Source: Candidatus Dormiibacter sp. (lineage in GTDB: Bacteria; Chloroflexota; Dormibacteria; UBA8260). From it: a stretch of 17,122 nt of DNA. The notes under the pieces are model-generated. The model did no database searches. It was not told the DNA's origin and worked only from the letters and a program-made list of their open reading frames with translations. Positions 7,857 to 16,053 of the stretch are shown here, one piece after another (the stretch's first letter is position 1; each line of letters starts with the position of its first letter). The translations under genes were made by a program, and so were the position numbers. Location of the stretch: NCBI GenBank assembly GCA_025450495.1, contig JANWHI010000082.1, positions 1-17,122 on the forward strand, given 5' to 3'.

Positions 7857-7864
7857 GCCGGCTC
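7839..7864. terminator. Inverted repeat at a convergent gene junction, possible bidirectional terminator
   Basis: GAGCCGGC (7839-7846) is the exact reverse complement of GCCGGCTC (7857-7864), giving an 8-bp GC stem around a 10-nt loop that holds the last bases of the MMPL gene and its stop codon. A competing 12-bp perfect palindrome, TGAGCCGGCTCA, covers 7854-7865. The two convergent genes are only 12 nt apart. There is no T-tract. Confidence 0.4.
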
Positions 7865-7868
7865 AGGG

Positions 7869-10385
7869 TCAGACGGTCGGGGTGGTGTCGACGACCGCCG
7901 CGGTCTCGGCGTGGCCGTTGACGCCCTGCGCAACGCGAACCTTCTCCAGGTACTCGGCGACCAGCCGCTTCGCGGTGGCCTCGTCACCAACACTGGCGAC
8001 GACGTGGTACGAGGGCTCGTCGGGGTCGGGACGCACCAGCACGAAGCCACCGTCCACGAAGACCTTGAGGCCGTCGACGAGGTCGACGTTCTGGCCGTGG
8101 TGGTCCTCGAGCAAGCGGCGCATCACCTTGCCCTTGGACTCCCACGGACAGAACTCCGTGGCGGTGATGTACGTCGAGGTCGGCAGCCGGCGCCGCATCT
8201 CGCTCAACGGGGTCTGGAACACGGCGCGCATCTCGAGCAGCTTGACCAGCGTGTACATGGCGTCGTAAGCGCCGAAGAAGTACGGCCAGATGAAGCCGCC
8301 ATCACCGTCGGCGGCCAGGCACGTGCTCGGGGCTGCCGAGGCACGCAGCACCGCCGAGGCCTCGCCGGGAGTTGCGGTGAAGGACCCACCGAGCTCCTCG
8401 ACCAGCGAGGCGATCCACTGCGGTGTCGTCGCCGGCGCGAGCACGATGCCCGGGTGCGTCTGCATCCACCAGCTGACCAGGACGCCGAAAGACTCGTAGG
8501 GGCTGAGCACGGTGCCCTCATCGTCGATGAACGTGATCCGTTCGCCGGTGGCATTGATCATGCAGCCGACGTCGGCGTGCACGGTCCTACTGATCAGCGC
8601 GGTCTCCTCGGGCACGGTGCGATGGTGGGGCTGCTCGTTGAGGCCGGCGTTGAGCGGGACGGCAGTGACGCCGAGCTCGTTGAGGATCCCCGGAAGCATC
8701 ATCGACGCGTGGCTGTAGTCGTAGTCGATCAGCACCCGGTAGCCGGCGGACCGGATGGCGGTAGCGTCGACGCTGGTGATCAGGTGTTGGCGGTACTCGG
8801 CCTGGGGATCCAGGTACTCGATGTCACCCATCTCGTAGAACGCGGCTCGACGGAAGTCCTCGCGAAAGAACAGGCTCTCGAACTTGCGCTCAGCGCGCTT
8901 GTCGATCTGCAGCCCGTCGCCGTCGAAGAACCTGATATCGGCGCTGCGCTGGTCGAGCGGTGAGGTGAGCACGTGGACCCCGGCATCGCAATGGCCGACC
9001 CGGGTGGCGAACTGGGTGACCGGGACGGGCACCTCGTTGAGGTCGCGCACGCACGCGCCGGCGCTGATCAGGCCCGATACCAACGCACGCTTGATCATCC
9101 GTGAGCTGCGGGCGTGATCGCGCGAGACGGCGATGGTGGCGTTGCGCGGCAGAGTGGCGGCGAACGCGGCTCCCAGCCGCGCACAGAACTCCGGGGTGAG
9201 CTCGACGTTGATCAGGCCGCCCATGCCGTATGAGGAGAACAGTCCACGCCGCCACTCCCCCGCCCAGATCACCGACTCGTTGACGGTCGAGCCGGGCTCA
9301 ACCTCCTTGTGCGGCCAGATCTTCACCCCTGAGCGCACCCGGGAGCCAACACCGATGACACAGTCGTCACCGACGACGGTGTTCTCCTCGAGCAGGCTGC
9401 CATTCTTGATGGTGACATTGCGGCAGACGATGCTCTGGCGCAGCCGGCAGTTCTCTCCGATGTAGGAGTGCGGCCAGATCACCGTGTTGGACACCTTGGC
9501 GTTGTCGTCGATGATGGTGTACTTGTCGATGACCGCGTGGCCATTGATGAATGCCCCGGCCTTGAGCTTCACCTCGTCACCGATGAAGGCCGGCCCCTCG
9601 AGCTGCACGCCGATGCCGAATTCCACGCCATCGCCGATCCACACGTTGCCCTCACGCCGGCCGGGGATGTGCAGGCGGACCTTACCCTCGAGCGCATCCC
9701 AATTGGCCTGCATGTACGACTGGATCGACCCGATGTCGCACCAGTAGCCCTCCGCAACGATGCCGAACAGGGGCTCCTTGCGGCGCAGCATCCGCGGAAA
9801 TACATCCTGCGACCAGTCGACGGAGATGTCCGGCTCGATGTGCTCGAGGACGGATGGTTCGATCACATAGACGCCGGTGTTGGCATGGTCACTGAAGACC
9901 TCGCCCCAGGACGGCTTCTCTAGGAAGCGCTTCACCCTGCCGTCAACCTCGGTGACCACCACCCCGTACTCCAGAGGGTTGGGCACGCTCGTGAGCACGA
10001 TGCTGGCGTGGCTCTTGCGGCGACGGTGCTCCTCGATCACCCAGGTCAGATCGAAGTCGGTGAGCGCGTCGCCGCTGATCACCAGGAAGGTGTCGTCGAG
10101 AAGGTGCGCCGCGTTGCGGACGCTCCCAGCGGTCCCGAGCGGCCGATCCTCGACCACATACTCCACCTGCATGTCGAGGTCGGACCCGTCGCCGAGCCGG
10201 TTGCGGATCTCCGCACCCAGGTACTGCAGGGTGAGGATCACCTCGGTGATCCCGTGGTCGCGGAGCAGCCGGAGGATGTGCTCGACGACCGGCGTCCCAA
10301 CCACCGGCACCAGGGGCTTGGGGTACTGGCTGGTCAGCGGTCTGAGCCGCGAGCCCTCGCCGCCGGCCATGACGACAGCCTTCAT
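7869..10385 (-). CDS. Sugar-1-phosphate nucleotidyltransferase (GDP-mannose-pyrophosphorylase-like) fused to a degenerate phosphohexomutase domain
   Basis: An 838-aa three-part cytoplasmic protein. Residues 1-235 are an NTP-transferase: [13 protein letters not shown] (6-18), PKP with Lys 23, GD with metal-ligand Asp 106, EKP (156-158) and NTGVYV (169-174). Residues about 247-370 form a left-handed beta-helix of hexapeptide repeats. Residues about 385-820 have the order of an alpha-D-phosphohexomutase, but its motifs are broken: the TASHNP region reads LTSPLD (473-478), the Mg-binding DGDADR loop reads NATGER (611-616) and the GEXSGH sugar loop reads DGDGGF (693-698). Only the phosphate loop RPxxxEP survives (785-791). 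Similar fusions annotated as mannose-1-phosphate guanylyltransferase are known in actinobacteria and cyanobacteria. It probably makes GDP-mannose or another NDP-hexose from sugar 1-phosphate, with the C-terminal domain non-catalytic. The start is fixed by the family opening [11 protein letters not shown]; the upstream extension to 10742 is Arg-rich shadow. Confidence 0.92.
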   Translation of the reverse strand: MKAVVMAGGEGSRLRPLTSQYPKPLVPVVGTPVVEHILRLLRDHGITEVILTLQYLGAEIRNRLGDGSDLDMQVEYVVEDRPLGTAGSVRNAAHLLDDTFLVISGDALTDFDLTWVIEEHRRRKSHASIVLTSVPNPLEYGVVVTEVDGRVKRFLEKPSWGEVFSDHANTGVYVIEPSVLEHIEPDISVDWSQDVFPRMLRRKEPLFGIVAEGYWCDIGSIQSYMQANWDALEGKVRLHIPGRREGNVWIGDGVEFGIGVQLEGPAFIGDEVKLKAGAFINGHAVIDKYTIIDDNAKVSNTVIWPHSYIGENCRLRQSIVCRNVTIKNGSLLEENTVVGDDCVIGVGSRVRSGVKIWPHKEVEPGSTVNESVIWAGEWRRGLFSSYGMGGLINVELTPEFCARLGAAFAATLPRNATIAVSRDHARSSRMIKRALVSGLISAGACVRDLNEVPVPVTQFATRVGHCDAGVHVLTSPLDQRSADIRFFDGDGLQIDKRAERKFESLFFREDFRRAAFYEMGDIEYLDPQAEYRQHLITSVDATAIRSAGYRVLIDYDYSHASMMLPGILNELGVTAVPLNAGLNEQPHHRTVPEETALISRTVHADVGCMINATGERITFIDDEGTVLSPYESFGVLVSWWMQTHPGIVLAPATTPQWIASLVEELGGSFTATPGEASAVLRASAAPSTCLAADGDGGFIWPYFFGAYDAMYTLVKLLEMRAVFQTPLSEMRRRLPTSTYITATEFCPWESKGKVMRRLLEDHHGQNVDLVDGLKVFVDGGFVLVRPDPDEPSYHVVASVGDEATAKRLVAEYLEKVRVAQGVNGHAETAAVVDTTPTV

Positions 10386-10420
10386 GCCCGATCCGCCCGT
10401 TCCGCCTCCGACGAATTCAT
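10382..10420 (-). CDS. Possible 12-codon upstream ORF coupled to the nucleotidyltransferase gene
   Basis: ATG at 10420 opens a 12-codon frame ([12 protein letters not shown]) whose TGA (10384-10382) overlaps the ATG of the nucleotidyltransferase gene (10385-10383) as ATGA. The candidate -10 TATGAT ends 10 nt before this ATG, so the mRNA could begin 3-4 nt ahead of it. The main gene has no well-spaced Shine-Dalgarno; GGAGG is 19 nt upstream, inside the mini-ORF. Translation of the mini-ORF and reinitiation would explain that. Short ORFs arise easily by chance in GC-rich DNA, so this stays tentative. Confidence 0.3.
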   Translation of the reverse strand: MNSSEAERADRA

Positions 10421-10430
10421 CAGCGCGGCA

Positions 10431-10436
10431 ATCATA
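10431..10436 (-). promoter_or_regulatory. Candidate -10 box for the nucleotidyltransferase gene
   Basis: TATGAT on the minus strand inside the 92-nt gap between the GH57 stop (10478) and the nucleotidyltransferase ATG (10385). It would let this gene be transcribed apart from the upstream GH57 operon. No clear -35: TTGCGG occurs 14 nt upstream, shorter than usual spacing. Confidence 0.4.
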
Positions 10437-10477
10437 GGCCCAGGCACTCGCCGCAACCGCCGATTGCGAGGCCGGCC

Positions 10478-13126
10478 TCAGGGAGGTGAACGCCGGCGGG
10501 CCAGGGCGGCGTCGTACGTCTGCGCCAGAGGTCCCCGTCGCGGCCTCTGTTCCACGACGGTGGCGGCGCGACGGCCAAGATCGATGAGGTCGACATCCCC
10601 GGCGCCGGTGGCGAGCACACCTGCTCTCGCGAGGGTGGCGGCGTCGACTCGGTAGCCCGGCGACCCATCGCTGATGCTGAAGACGGTCGCAGGGGCAGAC
10701 GGCAGCGCGCCGAGCCGGGCCAGCAGCGCCGAGGTCTGCCACTCGAAGCTATGCACGACGTCGGGTGCGAAGCCGGTGCCGTTGAGCAGCGCAAACACGA
10801 AGACGCTGAACGCGAGGTAGCGTTCGCCGTCGTCGAGGAATCCGTAGACGCCATCACGATCGAACCAAGCGGGCGCGTCGATGCTGAGAGTTGGCGGACC
10901 GCCGTCCTCGAGCGCACCCTGGACGACTCGCGCCTCCAGGTTCGAGCCCAAGGCCGAGGCCGCCAGCCGTGCGATGCGCACACCAGGGGATCGGCCAAAG
11001 CCGGCGCCGCGGTGATGCGGGATCACGACGACAACCTCATGGCCCAGCCCAGCGGCCTCGGCAGCAGTCGCTGCGACATGCGTGGCGAGCTCCCCGGCAA
11101 CGGCGAGCGGTGCGCACTCCGCGGCCACGATCAGAACTCGCAGGCGCGAGCCGTTGCCGCCGGCGAGGTTGGCCACGTGGAGACAGCCGTGCAGGGGGAC
11201 GCGCTCGATGCCGCGTCCGGATTCATCCAGGGTGATCGCGAAGTCGAGAGGGCCACTGACCGGCGTGGCCACCGAGAGGCTGCGCGCGGCGCGCTCGACC
11301 ACCAGGCTGCCGGCAGCACCTGCGTCGATGGTGACCCGGTTGAACCGCGGCGTTCCATCATCGAAACGGACGTGCAGGCGACCACCACCGGCGCCATAGA
11401 GAATCCGAGCGACGCTGCTCGCCGGCGGTCGCATCGCCCCGTACACTGCTCCCACCTCCGCGACCCCGCCGCTCTGCCACTCGAGCAGGCCGCGGTTGAC
11501 TGGATCGATGCTTCGCAGCGGCGCGCAGTCATGACCGATGGCGGCCGACACGATCACCGCGTCGTCGACGGCTGCGGGCACGGCCAGCCCGGCCAGCGTA
11601 TGGGCGTTGCGCAGGTGGGTGCGGAACAACTCGTCCCACGACGCGTCGAAGCCGGAGTCGTGGTGCTCGCCGAACCACCAGAACCAGTCAGAGGCCTCGG
11701 CGATGAGCAGCTCGTCCCAGGCACGCGGATGAGCTGCCCGAGCATCGATGCCAAGCAGCGCGCCGCGGGTCGCTGCCAGCAGTGCCCAGGCCCTGGTATG
11801 CGCCGCCTCGCCGATCCAGGTGCGCAGGTCGGCGTCGACCCACGAACCGGTCCACATCGGTGGCAGGGGAGAACGCGCAGCCTCATTGCGGTCGAGGAAG
11901 CTTGCGATGTGGGTGGTTCGCAGCTCCGCGCTCGCCACCAGCCCCGAGTACAGAGCGTCGAGGAACGGGGTGGCGTTCTCGGCGTAGAAGTCCTTGAAGT
12001 TCTCGCCGTCGAGCGCGATCGTCACCATCGATGCGGCCCCGTCGTCGCGCCGGGCGTGTGCGATGGCCGCCAGCCGTGCCAGCAGGTCCGCCGCCGCCTC
12101 CTCGGCCGGCATCGACTGATATGTGAAGCCGATCAGGTTGCTCAGCACGGCGTCGCGGAACACCAGGGACAGGCCGCTCGAGTCGGTGTGGGCAGAGTAC
12201 AGCTCCCCGCTGTCGCGGGCGCCACGTCCCAAGGTGCGGTTCAACACCAGCTCGTCGCTGATCGCGAAGCGCAGACCGCAGCCGTGCATGAGCGCAACCG
12301 CCTGCGGCGACACCGCGCACTCGGGCGGCCACATCGCCGCTGGACGGCGCCCGACCACGCGCTCGAAGCCGTCGAGGCCGCGGCGAACGTGTTCGAGTGC
12401 GTCGCGCTCGGCGCGCAGCGGTGGTTCAGCGATGGCGATGCCCGGCGCGGCCACGCGCGCGGACGCTGCGTCGATGAGCAACGGCAGGATGGGGTGATGA
12501 AAGGGACTGGTCATCGGCTCGACCCGTCCCGATGCCACGGCATCGCGGTAGGCGGGGATCACCGCGCGGAGCAACGCCAGCTGGGCCCGGTCGACGGTGT
12601 GCTTGTCAGCCTCGTTGAAGCCGTGGCCGCGCTGCGCCAGCACAAGCAGCGCGGGGTCGGCACGGATCTGGTCGGGGTCGATCCAGGCGAGCAGCGTCCA
12701 GAGCTGCAGGTCGCGGATGTCGTCCACCGCAGCCGTGGCGGCGTCAGCGCTGGCAAGACGGTCGACAAGCTCGATGTATGGGGCCAGCAGCGCCACGCGG
12801 TGTCCGTAGTCGTCGTGCGCCGCGCCGGCGACGAGGAATTCCCTTTCCGCGGCGGTCAGCTCGGCCGCGCTGCGCAAACAGAGGTCGCGATCCGCGTCGG
12901 AGACCTCAGCGTCGTTGTACAGCTCCAGCTGCGCGAGCAGCGACGGGACCATGTTGATGGTGACGCGCATCTCCGGGTGTCGCTCGAGCACCTGGAGCAT
13001 GTGCAGGTAGTCCTTGGCTGCCCGGCGCCGCACCCAGGGCAAGACGAACTGCCCGGCGACGTCGTCGCGGTACCACGGCTGGTGCATGTGCCAGACCAGG
13101 GCGACGGCCAGAGGTCGCGCCGGCAT
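10478..13126 (-). CDS. GH57 glycosidase fused to the N-terminal half of a GT5 glycogen synthase
   Basis: An 882-aa protein. Residues 5 to about 520 are a GH57 catalytic domain: HMHQP (13-17), [12 protein letters not shown] (206-217), WPPEC with nucleophile Glu 269, LDGEN with acid/base Asp 373, [13 protein letters not shown] (427-439) and [14 protein letters not shown] (479-492). This motif set is typical of the alpha-amylase/4-alpha-glucanotransferase/amylopullulanase branch, so an alpha-1,4-glucan substrate is likely. A beta-rich stretch (about 525-655) follows. The last 223 residues resemble the acceptor-side Rossmann domain of GT5 glycogen/starch synthase: [11 protein letters not shown], then [11 protein letters not shown], then [15 protein letters not shown]. 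The donor-binding half is absent, the KTGGL motif reads VAGEL and the HNLAYQG region reads SDGSPGY. The start is ATG 13126, sharing one base with the upstream stop (TGATG); the longer frame to 13273 is Arg-rich shadow. Probably acts on intracellular glycogen-like polymer. Confidence 0.9.
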   Translation of the reverse strand: MPARPLAVALVWHMHQPWYRDDVAGQFVLPWVRRRAAKDYLHMLQVLERHPEMRVTINMVPSLLAQLELYNDAEVSDADRDLCLRSAAELTAAEREFLVAGAAHDDYGHRVALLAPYIELVDRLASADAATAAVDDIRDLQLWTLLAWIDPDQIRADPALLVLAQRGHGFNEADKHTVDRAQLALLRAVIPAYRDAVASGRVEPMTSPFHHPILPLLIDAASARVAAPGIAIAEPPLRAERDALEHVRRGLDGFERVVGRRPAAMWPPECAVSPQAVALMHGCGLRFAISDELVLNRTLGRGARDSGELYSAHTDSSGLSLVFRDAVLSNLIGFTYQSMPAEEAAADLLARLAAIAHARRDDGAASMVTIALDGENFKDFYAENATPFLDALYSGLVASAELRTTHIASFLDRNEAARSPLPPMWTGSWVDADLRTWIGEAAHTRAWALLAATRGALLGIDARAAHPRAWDELLIAEASDWFWWFGEHHDSGFDASWDELFRTHLRNAHTLAGLAVPAAVDDAVIVSAAIGHDCAPLRSIDPVNRGLLEWQSGGVAEVGAVYGAMRPPASSVARILYGAGGGRLHVRFDDGTPRFNRVTIDAGAAGSLVVERAARSLSVATPVSGPLDFAITLDESGRGIERVPLHGCLHVANLAGGNGSRLRVLIVAAECAPLAVAGELATHVAATAAEAAGLGHEVVVVIPHHRGAGFGRSPGVRIARLAASALGSNLEARVVQGALEDGGPPTLSIDAPAWFDRDGVYGFLDDGERYLAFSVFVFALLNGTGFAPDVVHSFEWQTSALLARLGALPSAPATVFSISDGSPGYRVDAATLARAGVLATGAGDVDLIDLGRRAATVVEQRPRRGPLAQTYDAALARRRSPP

Positions 13127-13500
13127 CAGCTGCCGGACGCGGACGGGACGGTGCGGTCCTCCAACCAACGCGCGAACGCGGCTGCGTCGCCGTCGCCGGC
13201 GAGGCCGCGAATCATCCCCACGATCACCCCCTGGGGCGCCAGCAGGATGAGGCCGTCGAACGCCAGCGCGCAATGCAGGACGAGCAGGGCGGTGTGCAGA
13301 GGAACTGCCGTGAACGCATTGCCGCGGAGCAGCGACCCCACCAGGGCTGCCGTCGCCTCCAGGGCGGTGCCCGGCGCGTCGCCGTCCAGCGCCGCGGCCA
13401 GCACGCTGTCCTCTACCAGCGGCGGCTCAGCTTCGGTGAAGCGGCGCGCGGCCACGCGGTTGATGAAGCGAAGGTCGGCAACGGTGAGGCGCGGGCTCAC
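13126..13500 (-). CDS. Doc/Fic-like protein lacking the catalytic Fic motif
   Basis: A 124-aa protein, the usual size of Doc toxins (about 126 aa), with the Doc sequence pattern: LTVADLRFINRVAARRF (5-21), PLVEDSVLAAAL (27-38), a helix LEATAALVGSLLRG (47-60), the active-site position, LVLHCALAFDGLILLAP (73-89) and a final helix FARWLEDR (109-116). The Fic motif (HPFxDGNKRTA in canonical Doc) reads NAFTAVPLHTA at 61-71. The catalytic His, the acidic/amide residue, the Asn and the Lys-Arg pair are all gone, while Phe 63, Thr 70 and Ala 71 remain. It should therefore not phosphorylate or AMPylate. GTG 13500 overlaps the stop of the 51-aa gene by 4 nt, and its own stop overlaps the GH57 ATG, so the three genes are translationally coupled. 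The family call is by eye; a helical protein of another family is possible. Confidence 0.6.
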   Translation of the reverse strand: MSPRLTVADLRFINRVAARRFTEAEPPLVEDSVLAAALDGDAPGTALEATAALVGSLLRGNAFTAVPLHTALLVLHCALAFDGLILLAPQGVIVGMIRGLAGDGDAAAFARWLEDRTVPSASGS

Positions 13501-13652
13501 CGGGACAGCTCGAACAGCGCGTCCTCGAAGCGAACCAGGCCGCCGACGAGCGTCTCGTCGAGCCCCGATGTGATCTCGGCGCGCGCCTGCACGAGCTCCT
13601 CGACGGTCAGGCCGAGCTCGCTGGCGATCGAGGCAAGGCGGCGGTCATCCAC
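13497..13652 (-). CDS. Small 51-aa helical protein upstream of the Doc-like gene
   Basis: An open frame of 51 codons starting GTG 13652 and ending at TGA 13499-13497. The product opens MDDRRLASIASELGLTVEEL, and the ASELGLTVEEL stretch has a helix-turn-helix-like rhythm. The rest is an acidic amphipathic helix ending FEDALFELSR. There is no signal peptide, Cys or membrane segment. Three things support it as real: its stop overlaps the Doc-like start (GTGA, 4 nt), its composition is balanced rather than the Arg-rich pattern of shadow frames, and a TANNNT box (TAAGCT) lies exactly 6 nt before its GTG. A small gene overlapping the start of a doc gene is the usual place for an antitoxin, but I see no Phd or other known antitoxin motif. 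Function unknown. Confidence 0.6.
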   Translation of the reverse strand: MDDRRLASIASELGLTVEELVQARAEITSGLDETLVGGLVRFEDALFELSR

Positions 13653-13658
13653 CGCCGC

Positions 13659-13664
13659 AGCTTA
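13659..13664 (-). promoter_or_regulatory. Candidate -10 box of the 51-aa / Doc-like / GH57 operon
   Basis: TAAGCT on the minus strand, followed by 6 nt and then GTG 13652, the same spacing as at the MMPL gene. This suggests a leaderless transcript starting at the small gene. It fits TANNNT only loosely and no -35 is evident; the 46-nt gap to the upstream glycosyltransferase stop leaves read-through as an alternative. Confidence 0.35.
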
Positions 13665-13698
13665 TCCACTGGCTGCCGGTCTGGCGTCCTGCCCCCCA

Positions 13699-14991
13699 CT
13701 AGCCGGCGGCAGGGAGCGGGACCGGCACGCTCTGCCTGGCGGCGATGTAGCGCATCCGTTCGAGGAACCCGTCGATGATCTCCGGCCAGGCATAGTCGGC
13801 GGCATCGCGTCGCGCCGCGGCGCGCAGGCGGTGCGACAGGTCGGGACGCTCGACGAGGCCGCTGAGCGCGCTGGCCAGCTCAGTGCCCTCGGCCGTCTCG
13901 ACGACGATGGCGTTGCCGTAGGGGCGGGCGTACTCCTCCCCGGTGGCACCGACCACGGCGACGCCGCCGGCGGCCATCGCCTCCAGGCCGACCAGGCCGA
14001 AGGGCTCGTGGCCGGAGTTGGCGAGAACCGCGGCGGAGGCGAGCGAGACGGCCGGCAGCACCGCCTCGGGAAGAAAGCGGCGCAGGTTGACGATGGCGGC
14101 GGTCCCCGTCTCCGCGAGTGCTCGCGCCACGTCGGCTGCGCCGCCGATGGGCTCGTTCCAGTCGGCGACCTCCAGAGCGAGCTGGCGGGCGTGGCCGAGC
14201 ACACCGTGGCCGAACGATTCGACCCCGCCACGCATCAGCAATCGTGCAGGCAGCCCGCGGACGCGCAGCTCGGCGATGGCGTCCATGCTCTGGTGCCATC
14301 GCTTGTCCGGGCTGAAGCGGCCGATCTTGAAGGTCAGGCAGGCTGACCCCGCGGCATCGCTGATGAGCTTGGCCGCGGCCGGATCGACGGGTTGCAGCGC
14401 CTCGACCGGGATGCCGTTGGGGATGACCACCGGGTTGACGCCGTGCGGCCACATCAGGTGCTTCATGTAGCGGCTGACTGTGGTCACTGTAGCGGCACGC
14501 TCGAGCGCACGCCAGTTCATGTTGTCGAAGCCGAAGTGGTTGTTGGCATTCCACAGGAGGACGCAGCGGTCGCGCATACCGATCTCGCGCAGGCCTCGGT
14601 CGAGGATCTCGACGAAGTCGGCGGTCTGCCACTCCTCGCAGAGGATGGCCAGGACTCGTCCCCCGGCTGCCGCCGGTCGCACCGAGCCGTCGCGGATCAA
14701 TGGCGGCAGCTCGTGCCCCATTGCCTCGATCTTCTCCTGCTCGCCATCGTACACACCGGCCGGGTGGCGGCGGCTCACCGCCTGACCGATCCGCACCAGT
14801 CGGGTGCCATCAACGGTCTCCTCGGCCGGCTTGCCGGGATCACCGATGAAGTACAGGGAGGTGCGGAAACCCATCGCCGCGAAGGCCCGGCACATCTCCT
14901 TGGCCCGCACCCCGAGACCTCCCGCCTGGCTGTACTGGTCGGGTCCCTCGAACGAGACCATCGCGATCTCGAGCGTGGCGGGAGTGAACAT
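13699..14991 (-). CDS. GT4-family (GT-B fold) glycosyltransferase
   Basis: A 430-aa cytoplasmic retaining glycosyltransferase. The acceptor-side domain opens with IAMVSFEGPDQYSQAGGLG (9-27); its GGLG loop recalls the KTGGL donor loop of glycogen synthases. The second domain starts near 218 (FKIGRFSPDKRW, Lys 230) and carries the EX7E donor-binding motif EPFGLVGLE (Glu 329 and Glu 337). A C-terminal helix (about 400-418) folds back as usual in GT-B enzymes. There is no signal peptide or membrane helix. Start ATG 14991 has no clear Shine-Dalgarno; the in-frame ATG at residue 11 would cut into the first beta strand. The stop is 46 nt before the 51-aa gene, so co-transcription with the GH57 operon is possible. 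Donor and acceptor are unknown; the GH57 and NDP-sugar neighbours suggest glucan, trehalose-like or mannosyl products. Confidence 0.88.
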   Translation of the reverse strand: MFTPATLEIAMVSFEGPDQYSQAGGLGVRAKEMCRAFAAMGFRTSLYFIGDPGKPAEETVDGTRLVRIGQAVSRRHPAGVYDGEQEKIEAMGHELPPLIRDGSVRPAAAGGRVLAILCEEWQTADFVEILDRGLREIGMRDRCVLLWNANNHFGFDNMNWRALERAATVTTVSRYMKHLMWPHGVNPVVIPNGIPVEALQPVDPAAAKLISDAAGSACLTFKIGRFSPDKRWHQSMDAIAELRVRGLPARLLMRGGVESFGHGVLGHARQLALEVADWNEPIGGAADVARALAETGTAAIVNLRRFLPEAVLPAVSLASAAVLANSGHEPFGLVGLEAMAAGGVAVVGATGEEYARPYGNAIVVETAEGTELASALSGLVERPDLSHRLRAAARRDAADYAWPEIIDGFLERMRYIAARQSVPVPLPAAG

Positions 14992-15203
14992 CGGTCAGAG
15001 TGTGCCTGCTCGCCCGGTCCGTTGGCGACCGGCTGTGAGCAGCGCCGGCGCCACGGCTGTCGGCAGCGCGGCGGATCGCGATCTCGTGTCACCGTCCCGT
15101 GGCGAGATGGTGGGCAGATTCGTCGTTCGGAGGCGTGCAAACTGCCGTCAGGCGGAGTGTCCGGCGCCCGCCAGCCGGCGCTCTGCTTTTTTGTTGCCCA
15201 AAC
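14992..15203. other. Intergenic region upstream of the glycosyltransferase gene
   Basis: 212 nt without a supportable gene. It should hold the promoter or leader of the minus-strand glycosyltransferase gene, but I find no convincing -35/-10 pair; a weak CACACT lies 7 nt before the ATG. A perfect 6-bp inverted repeat, CCGGTC (15014-15019) with GACCGG (15027-15032), would form a hairpin in the leader. A run of six T on the plus strand at 15187-15192 is an A-run in the minus-strand transcripts and cannot serve them as a terminator tract. Confidence 0.4.
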
Positions 15204-16034
15204 TCAAAGGCGCAGGAGCCTGGCGGCATTGCCGCCGGTCACCAGGGCTCGCTCAGTGTCATCAACTCCCGCGCGGTCGAGCGCGCTCAGGTAGCGGGGG
15301 ACATCGAGTAGCGGATGGTCGGAGCCGAGCAGGATGCGCTCCGCCCCCACCGTGTCGAGGAGCGCCCGATACACCGATGGCTCGTAGACGAAGGGTTGCG
15401 CCGCCGTGTCGAAATGGAGCCGCCGGCACACCTCGGCCACCTCACGGATGTGCCCGTAGAGCGGCAGGCCTCCGCCGAGGTGTGCGCAGATCAGGGTCAG
15501 GTCGCCATGACGCTGCGCAAACTGGAGCACACGGTCCGGCGTCACCGCGCCCTTGCCCGGGTAGTCGTGTCCCACCGGCTCGCTGCAGTGCAGCGTCCAG
15601 GGCAGGCCGGCGGCGACGGATTCACGCAGCGCCGCGTCGATATCGCCGTCGAGCAACGTCCACCCCTGGGCGTCGGCATTGAGCTCGCCGATGCCGCGCA
15701 GGCCGAGGCGCGCGCACCGGGTCACCTCGCCCGCAGCACCGGGGTCGGCGGGCTGGATGACGCCGAAACCGACCAACCGGTCGGGGAAACGGCGACAGGC
15801 GTCGGCGACGTAGTCATTGGCCTCGCGGCAGAGACCCGGGTCGGCGAACGGCCAGCTGAAGCAGACCGCGCGGTCGACGTAGTGCTCATCCATGGCAGCC
15901 ACCAGGGATTCCGCGGACGCCGTTGCCTGGCCGCGTGCGTGGCAAGCGGCAAACCACGGTTCCACCGCGATGATCTGGCCGAGGTTGTCTCGAACCCGGT
16001 CGGGCAGGATGTGGACGTGCGCGTCGACGATCAT
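15204..16034 (-). CDS. Amidohydrolase-2 family (COG2159-like) metal-dependent hydrolase
   Basis: A 276-aa TIM-barrel hydrolase or decarboxylase of the amidohydrolase superfamily. The metal-site residues appear in order: HxH in DAHVHIL (His 6 and 8), LHCSEP (His 149 on the later strand), CAHLGGGLP (His 185) and GSDHPLLD (Asp 239). The terminal helix contains GGNAARLL, matching the usual GxNAxRLL. The substrate cannot be inferred; the family includes decarboxylases and lactonases as well as true amidohydrolases. The start is uncertain. ATG 16034 puts the first beta strand right at the N-terminus, as is normal, 19 nt after the upstream stop; ATG 16070 would add 12 residues and overlap the upstream gene by 17 nt. 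Neither has a good Shine-Dalgarno, so coupling to the upstream gene is likely. Confidence 0.9.
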   Translation of the reverse strand: MIVDAHVHILPDRVRDNLGQIIAVEPWFAACHARGQATASAESLVAAMDEHYVDRAVCFSWPFADPGLCREANDYVADACRRFPDRLVGFGVIQPADPGAAGEVTRCARLGLRGIGELNADAQGWTLLDGDIDAALRESVAAGLPWTLHCSEPVGHDYPGKGAVTPDRVLQFAQRHGDLTLICAHLGGGLPLYGHIREVAEVCRRLHFDTAAQPFVYEPSVYRALLDTVGAERILLGSDHPLLDVPRYLSALDRAGVDDTERALVTGGNAARLLRL

Positions 16035-16053
16035 CAGATCCAGTCGCCTTCGG

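Noticed and set aside
10386..10742. N-terminal extension of the nucleotidyltransferase frame
   Set aside because: The added residues are Arg/Ala-rich and without family similarity, overlap the end of the GH57 gene, and precede the canonical [11 protein letters not shown] opening.
13127..13273. N-terminal extension of the GH57 frame
   Set aside because: It is Arg/Pro-rich and overlaps the Doc-like gene; the TGATG junction at 13124-13128 and the family opening near HMHQP favour ATG 13126.
10751..13573. A 940-codon plus-strand open frame antisense to the GH57 gene
   Set aside because: Its product has no recognisable motif, is rich in Arg/Gln/Val/His as expected from the complement of GC-rich codons, and the opposite strand carries clear GH57 and GT5 signatures.
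13669..13710. Imperfect inverted repeat around the stop of the GT4 gene (CTGCCGG with CCGGCGGCAG)
   Set aside because: The stem needs a 3-nt bulge and has a long loop; too weak to call a terminator.
15187..15192. T-run after a GC-rich inverted repeat on the plus strand, terminator-like
   Set aside because: No plus-strand gene ends there; both flanking genes are on the minus strand, and the small CCGGC/GCCGG stem is 8 nt away from the T-run.
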